From NCBI RefSeq assembly GCF_018320785.1, contig NC_054869.1, positions 35,194,289 through 35,258,288 on the forward strand: 64,000 nt of DNA, given 5' to 3'. Positions within the stretch are counted from its first letter, which is position 1; every line of letters starts with the position of its first letter. A program made the translations under genes and the position numbers. The stretch comes from Cheilinus undulatus. Lineage: Eukaryota > Chordata > Actinopteri > Labriformes > Labridae. Below are positions 1 through 11,331 of this stretch, piece after piece. The notes under the pieces were generated by a model. The model worked only from the letters and a program-made list of their open reading frames with translations, did not search any database and was not told the origin of the DNA.

Positions 1-840
1 ACTACTTTTGATATTTGAGAGGTGGGGTTAAAATGTGAAATATTATCTTGCAAAACGAACAAAATAAATATCATTCAAAACAGCCATAGAATATGAGTCT
101 CCAACAAGGTTGATAGCACACCTTTAGATATAAATTGAAGTGTAGCTGCAAAAATGTGTTTAGAGGTCATACAGATGTGCTACTGACTGTCTGGTGGCAG
201 CAGAGGTCAAATAGCTGTAACATAAGTAATGGGAAGTTTGGACCACCTTTTTATCAAATTTAGGTTTTATTATTTTACTTAATAACATATGCTGTGTAGT
301 ATGGTAAATACATTAATTCCCTCAAAAATTACCTGATTAAAATATTTAATTTTAAAAACATGCCAAAAAGTAGACGTTGGCCTACATGACAAAACTCAGA
401 GAATGGTAATAGTAGTCATGGTACAGGCACCCCATTCCTCCGGCCTGTGATGGCTGTGGCACACGCGCTTCACCGCCGCTGCTACAGTTCCATCCTAGGG
501 GAAACACTGCAAAGGCAGGAAGTGGAATAAAGCTTAATGATATACAGATTTATATGTGATACAATACACTCAAATACATGTTGGTACCTCACTTTGCATC
601 TGTGTAGCCATAGCATCACGTCGTAGTCGGTGCTTATTTGTCTCATGTAAAGAACGACATGCTGGACAGCTCACTGCTGTAATGCCCCAGTGCAAAAGCA
701 GAAACCCCATGACAGCGTAAATTTGTTGTTTTTTCATTGATTATGTGGAAAAAAAGACCGGCGGAAAGAGATGGATTTTTGTTTTTGTCATCTTCTATGC
801 CTTTTTTTCTTCTTGGTTGCTGTTTGTTTGTGACAACAGC
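1..840. other. Non-coding stretch, probably rnf122 intron
   Basis: AT-rich sequence with no supported exon, RNA gene or recognisable repeat. Because the last rnf122 exon lies downstream on the + strand, this is most simply part of an rnf122 intron. A short GC-richer patch near 421-510 can be translated but was not accepted as an exon (see rejected items). Confidence 0.5.
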
Positions 841-844
841 GCCC

Positions 845-985
845 CTAACGGGCAGAGGTTGTAGGTGTTCGGACGGTTTGGTCCGTTTGACCAAGAGCAA
901 TGCGAATGCAAACCAAACCAATGGAAAGTGCAACAATGTTGCAATTTCCATTCCAAAACGGACCGAGTCCCCCAGACTATCAGGT
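845..985. mobile_element. hAT-like fragment at the left side of the Tc1 relic
   Basis: Sequence with 'cggtttggtccgttt' and 'cggaccgagtccccc' resembles subterminal DNA of teleost hAT elements. A matching hAT-like end, 'ggtgtgaatgcgccctta', lies at about 2051-2068 on the other side of the Tc1 body. The family is assigned from remembered repeat consensus, not from a search, so it is tentative. Confidence 0.35.
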
Positions 986-989
986 TTGA

Positions 990-2040
990 AAATGACCTCA
1001 GTTTCGGATTTGGGTTTTGCTTGTGCAGACTGCATTTATAGTTGGAGGTTTAACCAACATGAAAACCAGAGAGCTGTCTATGGGTGAAAAACAAGCCATT
1101 GTGAAGCTGAGAGAAAATGGAGAATCAATCAGAGCCGCTGCAAAAACATTGGGGATAGCCCGCATAATCATTTAGAATGTCCTGAAGAAGAAACCACTGG
1201 TGTACTTAGTAACAGACGTCAAACGGGTAGACCAAGGAAAACATCAGCCATTGACGACCCTAAAACAACTATTAGTGACATCAGCGACAACCTCCAGAGG
1301 GCAGGAGTGAAGGTATCACCATCTACTGTTCAAAGAAGACTTCATGAACAAAAGTACAGAGACTACACCAGAAGATGCAAACCACTCATTAGCAAGAAGA
1401 ACAGGAAAGTCAGGCTGGAAAATGCCAAAGTACAGAGATGAGCCTCAAAAATTCTGGGACAAAGTTTTATGGACTGATGAAACAAAAATGAACCTTTACC
1501 TAAGTGATGAAAAGACTAAAGTTTGGAGAAAGAAAGGATCTGCTCATGACCCCAAACATACAAGCTCATCTATGAAACAGTGGAGGTAATGTCAAGGCTT
1601 GGGCTTGCATGGCTTCTTCTGGGACAGACTCATTAATGTTCATTTATGATATAACACATGATGGCAGCAGCAAAATGAACTCAGTAGTCTATAGAAATGT
1701 TTTATCTGCCAGTTTATTGATACATGCAACCAAACTGATTTGGAGATCCTTCATAAACACAGGAGATCATCAAGGGCAAGAAGTGGAAGGTTTAAGACTG
1801 GTCAAGTCAATCTCCAGACTTGAACCCTATAGAGCATGCATTTGACCTGCTAAAGAGGAGACTGAAGGGGGTAACCTCCCAAAACAAACAACTGAAAGAT
1901 GCTGTGGTGAAAGCCTGAAAAAGCATCACAAAAGAAGAATGCAAAAGTTTGATGTCAGCGGGTCACAGGCTTGATGCAGTTACTGCAAGAAAAGGATTTC
2001 CATATAAATATTTAATCATATTCACTTTAATCTAGTTTAA
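990..2040 (+). mobile_element. Tc1/mariner transposon body with decayed transposase
   Basis: Translated pieces match a Tc1-type transposase in order. Near 1060-1170 is an N-terminal helix-turn-helix region (MKTRELSMGEKQAIVKLREN). Near 1420-1530 is the first catalytic Asp in an 'LWTDETKMNLY' context. Near 1820-1870 are the last Glu and following residues in a 'NPIEHAFDLLKRRLKG'-like context. The reading frame is broken by several frameshifts and stops, the longest open pieces being 1344-1589 and 1609-1845, so it cannot make active transposase. The usual 3' terminal inverted repeat is not found after 2040; an inverted 5' end follows instead (separate entry). Confidence 0.85.
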
Positions 2041-2068
2041 GTACAGCTCTGGTGTGAATGCGCCCTTA

Positions 2069-2371
2069 ATGTAGATATTCAACCATATATTGTGTGAATA
2101 ATCAAAGTAATAGGACACACCTGGGCAACAAAACACACCTGTCAGTCACATATTCCAATACTTTTGCTCACCTTAAAATTTGGTCTTCTGTTACAAATAA
2201 AGCTACAGTATCTCCTAAGTTGTGAATCAGATCCAGATGTAATCACCTGGGAATAAAAGCTGAAATGTTGATCTCTTGTCTCATAACCATCTTTTGATGT
2301 CAAACCCAAATGTTTACAGTCTACAGCAAATGAAGGAATTGGGCCCACCATTCCAATACGTTTGGGAGGGG
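2069..2371 (-). mobile_element. Inverted 5' terminus of a Tc1 element of the same family
   Basis: Read on the - strand, this stretch begins with a terminal repeat resembling 'cccctcccaaacgtattgg'. It continues with 'gatcaacatttcagctttta' and 'gtgactgacaggtgtgtttt', which I recognise as the 5' untranslated end of the same Tc1 family as the body at 990-2040. Its place and orientation, directly after the body and reversed, are odd for a simple insertion. Confidence 0.65.
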
Positions 2372-2805
2372 ATTGCAAGTGAAAAGTACATATTAAATGA
2401 CTGCATGGAGAAATGTATGCAGAAAAATCATTGCAAAAGTAAGGATTAAAAATGTAGAGACCTTGACAGCATAGGAACGTAGTACTGGAAACAGAGGAAT
2501 AAAACACTGTGCTTAATAGACCTTCAGCAAAGCTTCTTTTGTATTTGTTAGCACAGCCTTTGGTGATAAAAGGACATATTTTAAAAACTTTCCTCTACCC
2601 AAAATAGCCAAAACCTACTAATTTTGTAGAGTGGTAATTCTACATTTATCAAAGTCAAAGATTTAAGGTTTCTGTTACTTTGTTGTTGCAGCAGCCTGGG
2701 ATCAAATTACTGTATGTGAGATAAATCATGGTCTTGTGGGGAAACTTTGCTGAAAAAAAGCCCAGTTTGACTTCACTTCTCTCTTTTCCACTTAATCTTG
2801 TGCAG

Positions 2806-2920
2806 GTGTTTGGTAAAGTGGCTGGAGGTGCGCTGCGTCTGCCCCATGTGTAACAAACCCATAGCTGGCCCCCCGGAGCAGCACCACAGCATAGGGACTC
2901 TTCTGGATGAACTGGTGTAA
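2806..2920 (+). CDS. rnf122: RING finger protein 122, last coding exon (partial gene)
   Basis: RNF122 is a small membrane-anchored RING-H2 E3 ubiquitin ligase of the ER/Golgi region. Only the final exon is here. An acceptor AG at 2804-2805 is followed by one base finishing a split codon, then CLVKWLEVRCVCPMCNKPIA and a tail ending in LLDELV before TAA at 2918-2920. The last three zinc-binding Cys of the RING (C-x(11)-C-x2-C, counting the first Cys of this exon) are visible. The 'VRCVCPMCNKPIAGP' core and the LLDELV end separate RNF122 from its paralogue RNF24, whose tail differs. About 115 N-terminal residues, including the transmembrane helix and first half of the RING, must lie in exons left of the window, since none was found in the preceding 2.8 kb. 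Calls rest on recall of the human protein. Confidence 0.9.
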
Positions 2921-4130
2921 CGTGTTGTCTCGTCACCAGCCTGGACGCTTTGGTCAAAACCAGCTGGTTTAACTTATCAACCTACAGGAAGAGGGAAACT
3001 GTTATGCTGTTACAACACAGCAAAATGCCAACATGACGACAGTAAGTTAGGGTAACCTAGTTACCACCCAAAGACGACTATAGAAGATGCTGTTGCCTAG
3101 CAACCTCCATCCCAGAGATGGCAACACGACACCTTTTAGTGTCTGAGAGATTATCTCCAGCCACCCACACATCACTCCACCACTCTTCTTCATCATCCCT
3201 CCCTCTTCACCCGCTGTGCCAAATCCTCCACTGCAGCCTTGAGTGAGGTTAGCAGCACCGCCCGCTGAAGAGGCGAAGATGCTGATGTCACAGCTGGGTG
3301 TAAAAGTAAGTGTTAGAGGATGACAGGAGGCACTGAGCATGAATGAACATTGTCGTGTTGGCCACTGAAAGTTTTACTAGCTGAGGCTTTTCAAGCCCTT
3401 GTTCAAAACAAGATAAAGCCATACGGATGTTTTTAGCTCTTCAGAGCAGGCTGACAGTAGAAGAAGGTTCCCAGCTTAAAATACAGAGTATTTGTGGTTT
3501 AAAAAAAGAACGGGTACCACTAAAATGTGAGGAAACTGTCTGGAAACCAACACAAGTAGAGATAAGTTTATACAAGGTGAAGGACAGAGACAGGGTTGAA
3601 TCCACGGCTTTGAAAGACTGAGTATTTTGGCTTATGGTAAATTAATGTCAGAGTTACTTTTTAAAAGATTTTAAAAATATGGATTCCAGCCTAACAGTCT
3701 GGCCTAAATTATTTATATTTCTTGGAAAAATCTGTTCAAACTGTAGTTGATTTGTAGCTGTCTCCATTGAGTCTTTTCTAACAAACCAGCAATGGGTTGC
3801 ACCAGCTATGCTTGAGTTCAGAATAGCCTAGTTTGAATGCAAGTTCTAACTTACAATAGAGTTAATGATTAAGGTGTTGCACCAGCTGAGATAAAGTAAC
3901 AAATCAAATCTTACAACTAATTGTAGTGGGGCATACTTCATTGGTCATGGTACTGGTGTTTGAAGGTGGGATAACTCGTAGGAGGAGAAGGAGGAGCAGA
4001 GGGTTTTAGCAGCCGCCTGGCGTCAGCAGTGCTATCTATATAATAGATCACATCCCTCAGAAATGAATGAGGACTCTCTTGAGACTTGAGCATTTGCTTT
4101 TGATGAGTGGAGATAATTTAGTCGTATACC

Positions 4131-4136
4131 AATAAA
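4131..4136 (+). promoter_or_regulatory. Candidate polyadenylation signal for rnf122
   Basis: AATAAA 1.2 kb after the rnf122 stop codon, on the coding strand. The distance is plausible for a long vertebrate 3' UTR, but no transcript evidence is available and other AATAAA hexamers occur further on. Confidence 0.3.
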
Positions 4137-4624
4137 GTACCCTTAAATTACTTCAGGTTATTTAAAATTAAACCACTCCATCTCATAGTTTTTAAATACC
4201 ACCAGATGTAAGCTTAGGGTGTAGGTGTAGTTAGCACCCATTTATGATGCTTTTACATATTTTACAAATGCTTTTTTCAGTATTTTTGATTAACAGGAGT
4301 TAACAGAACTTGTTCTTCAATGACCAATCACAACCCATCTTTAGAAAAAATAATAAATACTCAAATAGATATGTTTATTTAATTTAATTAATTTTGCAGT
4401 TTGGATCTCGGATGGATAAAATATATGAGTAAAAAAAGAGACAGGAAAAAACTTACATGTTTTGCACTCCATTTCCCCATGATTACAGGCTTTTTTTTTT
4501 GCCAATGTCCAGAGATCTTGAGAAATTACCTCATTATCATGGGAAAAGCAGCTTAGTTACTGCAAGAAAATGAGATACATGAGATGTATGGATGCATGTC
4601 CACTAAAGACTGCAGTACTTCATA

Positions 4625-4724
4625 GACCTTTTGTCACCATTTTTGCCAGACACACACTCATGACCCATTGAAAACAGCTCAGCGTCCCACTTATGGGTCC
4701 CAAACCACCAGTTGAGAACCACTG
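4625..4724 (-). mobile_element. hAT-type fragment ending in 'cagtggttctcaac'
   Basis: Read on the - strand the stretch starts 'cagtggttctcaactggtgg' and continues into 'gggacccataagtggg'. This is the end of a common vertebrate hAT-type repeat. Only about 100 bp remain and no target duplication is seen. A related fragment lies at 46840-46910. Confidence 0.5.
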
Positions 4725-5974
4725 TTTTAAACAGCACAACTGTCACTTTCTACATACTCATTAGGGTCTGTTGAATTGTGTTGCATGTTCCAAAAGATTC
4801 CACTACCCAGCTGAGCTCTTGTAGTTGTCTGTCTATGCGCAGGTGAGCTAACATCTCATAAATGCTTGAAGCTTTTAACAGCAGTATTTTCTCAGAAAGT
4901 TCAAGTAAAGTTCTGCCTCTTTTCAAAGCGTTATTCTTTGTTGTGTTTTGCTGCTCTAGCTTGAACTAGTCATGTCTTTAAGCTTCTAGAGATGATGCAG
5001 AAATATGGACAAAATGAATCTGAATTCTGAATACAGATGGAAAGCTCTTGTCAACCTGTATGCATTCCAAACATAGAGCTTAAATGAACCTTTAATATGA
5101 CCTTGAGGTCTCTAAGGTGCAACCAAACGTAATTAGTGTCAACGTAATGTGTAGTGTGTACTCTACATTTTAGTTTAAAGCATACTGTAACATAAGCATA
5201 GCTGGTGCAACAGGTCAAAGTTGATTTTCTGCTGATATGTTCAGCTGAAACTGATGTGTAAAATCTATTTCTCAGTGATATGATGTGTGACTTTTCCACA
5301 GAGACGTTTTATTGTCCAGACATGTTTTATTGTGTTAATATAAGGTGGAAGGAACCGACACCACCTCCATCTCACTGTAACTGTTTGGTTCTTTGTTGAA
5401 ATATGTTGAAAATATTTTTAAAGATGTTGCACTTTGAATTTACAAAAAAAAGGTCCCATGTTTTCAGGTTGTGGTAAATCTTTTATAAAAGTTTGTGAAG
5501 TTTCAGAGATGCTGCGTCATCTGAAGGAGAAAAGGGAAGCAGCAATATTGAGTCGGTGTTGTTCTGTGAATTCATCTGGGAAGCGACCAAACCTCACTTT
5601 CAAAAACTGCATCTCTTTGTGGCATTATCGCTCATTGTTTTTATATTTCAAATCCTCTGTAGTAAAAAGCAAAACACTGCCTAAATTGAGCACACAACTC
5701 ACAAAGCACATAGTCGAGATAACAGAAAGCACCTGCACTGTAATTAAAAGCCAACACGCTCACACACAGGGGTGATGCTGTCAAAGTCATGTTAGTTAAT
5801 GTGCCAAATAAGGGAAAAAGTCTCTTCTGTTGTATTTTTAACACAAAAACTCACTGATTCTGGTCACATTCCACATTTTGTATTCCAACAGATGTAAATA
5901 ACTTGAAACAATAATAAATACAGTTGTCTGTTTTGCTCAGCTTCTCTTGTTTCTTTGTTGTTGTGTATCTGGCG

Positions 5975-6240
5975 CCATCATCAGGTGAAATAGTGCATTA
6001 GGAAGGCAATTTCTTGGGGCCTCATGCTCTAGGGGGCCAAACATATAATCATCATAGGTGAATGTCACATAACTCTGAGGTGTACAGAAAGTCTAAGAGT
6101 ACTTTCAATGATTAAGACATATATTTTAAATATAACTAAGGGTGGATCAAATTGCACTAAAAAAGATTTTGATAAACCACAAAAGATCACCGGGGAAAAC
6201 CACGGCCTCAACAGCCAGGTCCAAGCCCTTCAGAAATGGT
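5975..6240 (+). repeat. Dispersed teleost repeat, copy A
   Basis: Shares ordered blocks with 45535-45820: 'tcataggtg', 'gtctaagagt', 'tttca-tgattaa', 'gattttgat' and 'aacagc-ag-tc'. The two copies are in the same orientation and about 39.5 kb apart. The class of the element is not recognised; no open reading frame is apparent. Confidence 0.6.
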
Positions 6241-6264
6241 CAATATAATTTAGCTATTTTCACA

Positions 6265-7065
6265 CAAAAATAAATGTCAAAGTGAAAACAGATTTCTACA
6301 AAGTAATGTTAATTAAATAAAAATATGTAATGTAAAATAAGTGCCTGTGTAGATATTCACCCCCTTCATGTCAGTATTTAGTAGATACACCTTTGTCTCA
6401 ATCACAGCACTAAGTCTGTGCAGATTTACTCCATTCTTATTTGCAAAACTGCTCAAACTCTGTCAGGTTGTACAGGCATTGAGTGTAAACAGCCTTGTCC
6501 AAGTCCAGCCACAAATTTTCTGTTGAATTGAGGTCTGGGCTTTGACTCAGCCACTCCAGAACATTCACCTTGTTGTCTTTAAACCATTTCTGTGTAGCTT
6601 TCGCTGTATGCTTCAGGTCTTGCTGAAAAATAAAGCTTCTCCAAAACCGTAGGTCTCTTGCAGACTGAATAAGATTGTCTTCCAGGATTTTCCTATATTC
6701 TACCACATTCATTTTACCCTCCAACTTTACATATAAGCCTTCCAGGGCTGGCTGCTGAGAGGTGTCCCCACAGCATGATGCTGCCATCACCATGCTTCAC
6801 AGTGAAGATGATGTGCTTGTGGTGTCGATAGTGTTTGGTGTCCACCAAGCATAGCGTCTTGGCTGATGGCCAAAAGGCATCTTTTTAGGTCAACAGTGGC
6901 TTTCTCTTTGCCACTCTCCCATTGAGTTTTGACTGAAGTTTGTAACTCCATCAGAGTAGTCATAGATGTCTTGCTAGCCTCTTTAACTAAATTCTTGCAC
7001 AGCCACTGAGTTTGTGAAGATGGCCTGCTCCAGGCAGATTTACATATTTTTTGTATCATTCCCTG
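6265..7065 (-). mobile_element. Tc1/mariner relic with - strand transposase
   Basis: The - strand encodes transposase fragments. 'FIFQQDLKHTAKATQKWF' and 'NVLEWLSQSPDLN-TENLW' correspond to the second Asp and the last Glu regions of Tc1-type DDE transposases. An upstream piece (6787-7059) covers the middle part. The catalytic context normally read as QQDNDPKHT is shortened to QQDLKHT, and the usual 'PIENLW' is STENLW, so the enzyme is decayed. The left side carries the family's characteristic 'tattcacccccttcatgtca' segment. Another fragment of this family lies at 58976-59345. Confidence 0.85.
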
Positions 7066-7072
7066 ATACTTA

Positions 7073-7545
7073 AAGAGGGGGTATTATGCCTTTTTTCAAG
7101 GCTTTACACCATCTCTCTGATACCTACGTAGTGGTAGTTTGGAGAGAGAAACCAGCAGCAGCGAAGGATAGAGAAGGACGTATCTGTTTGGTAAGTGTTT
7201 AATTACTGTGTTACTAAATGGCTTTGATAATGGTGGACTAATTCCTCGCCGCATTTAGCGGTGTATTTATTCATCTCTGTTTATCTTGTGAGGGTGGTCT
7301 GTTCTGCTTTGCCGGCAGCATGGACGAACCAGTCAGGAGATCCTATTGCGATGACCTCATCAGTTCACTCCACCGAAATCTCATCTCAGGAAGATCTCTG
7401 AGAGATTTCCAACGAACCATTTTCATCAGTTTACACTCTAATTCCAAGATTACTGCCTCATTATACTGACATGATTTATTTATAAAATCAATAAAAAGGT
7501 AAAACATTTATTTGGTATTTTGACATTCATTTTTCTTATTTAGGT
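7073..7545. mobile_element. Possible non-autonomous DNA element starting at TTAA
   Basis: Begins 'ttaaagagggggtattatgc', a start I associate with a widespread teleost DNA element family that targets TTAA. The remaining 450 bp have no recognisable coding content and the far end was not located, so limits are approximate. Confidence 0.3.
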
Positions 7546-7842
7546 GTTTCCAGCCATTCTCTGGCTTTGTTACCTGAAAATAGATGCTTCAAAATCTTTT
7601 TTTTTTTTAACTCACTTTGATTTTTTTTTTAGCTGGAAGGGGAAGGGCCTTATATCAGTCTTTGCCTATGGCCTCCAAATTACTCAAACTTCCACTCTAA
7701 ATTATATAAAATCTATTTGCTATAACCTTTCAGACCCTTTAAAGTTTATCTGTTTAAATTTCAAAGACACCAACCCGTGATAACACATTTAACCTTTTAA
7801 ATTATGTTCCTAAAATGTAGGTTTGCACGTAATTTTTTTAAA

Positions 7843-7985
7843 GATATATTTTTGGATTTTTGCCTTTATTTTTGGAGAAGGATACAGTGGACAGAGTCAG
7901 TAACGGAGAGAGGATGGGGCTGACATGCAGGAAAGGAGCTATGGCCAGACTCAAACCTGGGCAGTCTGCATACATAAGGCGTGAC
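7843..7985 (-). mobile_element. tRNA-derived SINE tail fragment (copy a)
   Basis: Contains the shared SINE tail on the - strand: 'tttttgcctttattttt' then 'gacagagtcagtaacggaga' and 'gctgacatgcaggaaagg' on the + strand, followed by a decayed box B region. The tRNA-like head is truncated. Four further members lie at 16310-16472, 18345-18476, 24245-24395 and 36290-36470. Confidence 0.6.
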
Positions 7986-8099
7986 CAGTGTATTTCGCCA
8001 TATACAGTACGCTCCAGGTTTGCACTAAATTTGACAAAATTTCCTCAATGCACTCTAGAAATATTGTGTAAGAAGATTTGGGGTCACTGTGATGTTTAA

Positions 8100-8464
8100 T
8101 TTGTACCTCCATCACCCCCATCCTCATAAAACCTGGACTCAACCCTGACAGCATGAGCAATTTCCAGCCAATCTTGACCTCCACTTTCTTACAAAAATCC
8201 TGAACTTTTTGTTTCCTCTCAAATAATATCACACCTCATCCATAACAACCTGTATGAACTATTTCAGTCTGGCTTCCATTGTCAACACAGAAACAGCCCT
8301 TCTCAAAGTTACAAATGATCTCCTTTCGTCAAACTCCGGACATCTCAACATCCTCATCCTCCTCAACCTGACAGCTGCTTTTGACACAATCATCCACGCC
8401 ATCCTGCTCTCCCATCTGGAACATTCCTTCTGCATCACCAGCACCGGCCTATCATTGATCAAAT
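8100..8464 (+). mobile_element. L2-type LINE, left part (reverse transcriptase)
   Basis: Translated fragments read 'SMSNFQPI', then 'TALLKVTNDLL' and 'ILILLNLTAAFDTI-H-ILLSHLE', which is the reverse transcriptase core of L2-clade LINEs. The AAFDT block is the first catalytic Asp motif. Frames shift between pieces, so it is a relic. The LINE is interrupted at 8464 by the MITE at 8465-9025 and resumes at 9026. Confidence 0.85.
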
Positions 8465-9025
8465 TAGCCTTGCGAAGCAGATGGATATGCCCGTTTCCAT
8501 GTTTCTTACTGGTGAATCCATCTTGCAAAGCTCCCATCTAAACCGTTTGGGCCCGGTTAGAGAGTGACAGGACCAATCAGTGAAGAGGGGCAGTACTTTT
8601 GGGCACAGCGGAGTCATGACGTAAGCAAGCAGCAACAAGAGGCCGGTGCCGTTATGGCGGAAGAGATTAGCATAGATGCTGCTAAAGTGCTAGTTTTATC
8701 AGAACTTGATGACATTTCTTTGTTTAAAGAAGAACAAAGAACAACATTGAGTTTATTTTCTTTTCAGAAAACGACAAAAGTCGAGTACTGACATGTCTAC
8801 AGTCACCATGGTTGGCATTATACAGTTCTATATGGAGTTTATTCCTCGGTAGCGGCAACAACGTCACATGTTTTGTTGCTCTGATTGGCCCATAACGATG
8901 TGACAGAACGTTCATCCAATCACCCTCTGGGTTTTTTTCAAAGGCTCCGCCCTTTCCCAAATGCTGTATATTGAAGGTTTTCCAGGTGGATATGTGAAAC
9001 ACATTCATCTGGCATGTCAGGTTAG
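8465..9025. mobile_element. MITE inserted in the L2 LINE, 8-bp target duplication
   Basis: 561 bp flanked by a perfect 8-bp direct repeat GATCAAAT (8457-8464 and 9026-9033) at exactly the point where LINE similarity breaks and resumes. The ends form imperfect inverted repeats: 'tagccttgcgaagcagatgg' at the left against 'taacctgacatgccagatga' at the reversed right end. A related copy is at 21459-22049. Inside, a short frame 8654-8791 starts MAEEISIDAAKVLVLSEL and is also recognisable in the second copy. An 8-bp duplication fits hAT-, P- or Zisupton-like superfamilies; the superfamily is not settled. Confidence 0.85.
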
Positions 9026-9645
9026 GATCAAATCGTATCCACATAAATACCTGCTCCTCCTCTACAGCTCCCATGTCTTAAGGTGTCCCCCAGGGTTCTG
9101 CGCTTGGTCCCCTCCTTTTCATTACATACCTACTTCCCCTTGGCAACATCATATGTCTCCATGGTCTCTACTTCTACTGTCCAACTCTACATCTCAACCA
9201 GCTCAATCACAACTAGTACCCCTACAACCCTGACAAACCGCTTAACAGACACAAAAACATGGATGAACAATAATTCCCTTTCACTAAATTACAATAAATC
9301 TGACATCATAATCATTGGCCTGAAGTCCATCACTAAGAACATTAAAAACTTCTGCCTCAATGACAACTCTACCCTCACCCCCTCCCCTTACATCCGCAAT
9401 CTAGGAATAGTTTTCTGCAATAACCTCTCCTTTGAACAACACGTCACACAGCTTACCAAAACCACCTTCTTTCACCTTAAAAGCATAGCCTGTCTCTGCC
9501 CACTACTCTCCCTCTCTGCTGCTGGAACTTTAACCCATTCTTTTATCACTTCCAGACTTCATTATTGCAACAGTATTCTTTACGGTACATCATCCAAAGT
9601 TCTTAATGAACTCCAATACATCCAAAAGTCTGCTGCACGAGTGCT
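9026..9645 (+). mobile_element. L2-type LINE, right part
   Basis: Continues the reverse transcriptase of the element starting at 8100. '[13 protein letters not shown]' is encoded near 9080-9125. A longer open piece (9083-9688) contains 'WMNNNSLSLNYNKSDIIIIG', 'NLGIVF-NNLSFEQHVTQLTK' and 'SRLHYCNSILYG', the L2 thumb and C-terminal region. The YADD catalytic box is not visible in frame. The LINE 3' tail is missing after about 9645. Confidence 0.85.
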
Positions 9646-9689
9646 CACAAGCCTAGGCTTGTTTAAGTCACTGTGGTCAACTTTTTAGA

Positions 9690-10890
9690 AAACCCATTTG
9701 TTTAAAGTAGTACTATGGGATTTTTAGTAAGATAAATACATTTTTTACACTTTCTCTTCATTGCATCATGTTGGTGGCTGTGGCTTTTCCCAGAGTGCTG
9801 TTACATTTTTTGGCTTTTAAAAGCTTAAATCCTAATAGGGATATTAAACCATATTCATATCCTCAAGAGGTTAGAGTACTATGAAAAATAATGCCCAAAA
9901 AGTCTGATTTCCAGATATAGCTTTATTCTTTTAGAAATCCCCTCAAAATGAGAGAGTAATAGGAGAAAAAAACCTCACTTACTTCATGACTTTGAGGATT
10001 CAGAGCTCAGGACCTGACATGTGAATGAAAACAAGGACCATCTGTATGCTGCCTCATTAAATGTGCAAGACCCCGTCTTATTGGAGGCATCCATCGGGTA
10101 CCTAGCTATTTCCCCACTACAGATTGCAGGTGGCAGAGCATCGGAGAAAAAAAAAAAGGGGGTCTAAAGCGCAGGCCTTACTCCTACTGCCTTCTAATTA
10201 GAGTTAAGAGCAGGACGGAGAAAGGGAACTCCGGATGAAGGCAGATGGGGAGAAGTCTCACAGGGATGAAAGTGAACACTGGTCCGATAGAAAGGGAGAG
10301 ATGGAAAAAGAGAGGAGAGGGAGGTGCTGGGAAAAGGTGGAGACTGAGAGGAGAGGAGGTGCTCAAATCTCAGCTGGGCAGCGTGCAGTTCACTCCTGGA
10401 TGGAAACTTCAACTCTCAGTTTTCCACAAGGTAGAGACATGTTTGGAGTTTTGGAGCAGAGGACAAAAAGAGACGGACAGATCAAGATGAGAGATGATGG
10501 GCTTCAGCTCTCCTCTGATAACACAGTGGTTGGTAATTATACCATTTTCACATATATACAGTATATATGTTATCTTTCATTAAAGCCTTACTGCAGAGTT
10601 TCTAAGCTTGTATTTGGGGCTAATTTTTGCATGTTTCATGATCTTTATGTTCTAGAGTTTTACATTTTTGATATTGAATTTATGAAGGTAGAGTAAGATG
10701 AATCTGATGATAAAATCCCTGAAGAATTTTCTCTTTGAAAAGACTATCATGCAAATTAAAGGACAACTCTAAAGCTCCTGTGAAGAGTTTTTCACTGATT
10801 ATAAAACACCCTGAAATTAATTTTAATGCATCTGCATGACTCACAAAAGGACACCGGAATATCAATAATAATATCATTATTCAATGTAAT
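9690..10890. other. Intergenic, nothing recognised
   Basis: Includes a purine-rich patch (10220-10370, many GAGAGG and GGAGA runs) that creates overlapping open frames on both strands. None has a recognisable domain or flanking splice signals, and they look like composition artefacts. Confidence 0.5.
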
Positions 10891-11331
10891 TATTATGTAT
10901 TTTAATTATCTTTTGGTATTTTGCTTTTAAATTTTTTTCTTGTTCTTCCAGCATTTTAACTTTTTTTTTTCAAATAGTTAATTTACTTTTTGAAAACATT
11001 TGTCTTATTTTGGAGCACTTAACCTCCTTTAAAAATATTTTTCATATTTTTGAGCATTCAACTTATTTTAAGAAGTATTTTCCTTATTTGTATTTAGTTT
11101 AGCTTTCTTTTTTAATATATTTCTCTTATTTTTTAATATTGAACATATTTGAATATTTGTCTCTTTATGGAACATTTAGCTTACTTTTTAAAAATATTTT
11201 TTCATATTTTTGTTTAGTTCAGCTTACTTTTGAAAACATTTGTCTTGTATTTGGAGCATTTAACTTGCTTTATACATTTTTTTTTTTTTTTAAGATAAAA
11301 TGTTTTCTAATTTCTGGAGCATTTATCTGTC

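Larger units (their letters stand above)
2921..5970 (+). other. rnf122 3' UTR and following intergenic DNA
   Basis: No coding sequence is supported. The first part should be rnf122 3' UTR; a canonical AATAAA at 4131-4136 is one candidate polyadenylation signal. The short open frames at 3047-3340, 5051-5299 and 5434-5775 show no recognisable protein and no conserved features. A small hAT-like fragment lies at 4625-4724. Confidence 0.5.

Noticed and set aside
421-545. Open stretch containing 'VAHALHRRC', reminiscent of the RING-H2 segment that should precede the last rnf122 exon.
   Set aside because: No preceding Cys pair or 'GVLPC' block in frame, no acceptor or donor sites at the needed phase, and the match is only seven residues long.
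737-1087. 116-codon open frame over the left Tc1/hAT junction, with an opposite-strand partner at 643-1035.
   Set aside because: It runs across transposon sequence and has no recognisable domain; both are chance frames.
10184-10696. Overlapping open frames on both strands in a purine-rich patch.
   Set aside because: Low-complexity composition makes long frames likely by chance; no splice sites or known motifs.
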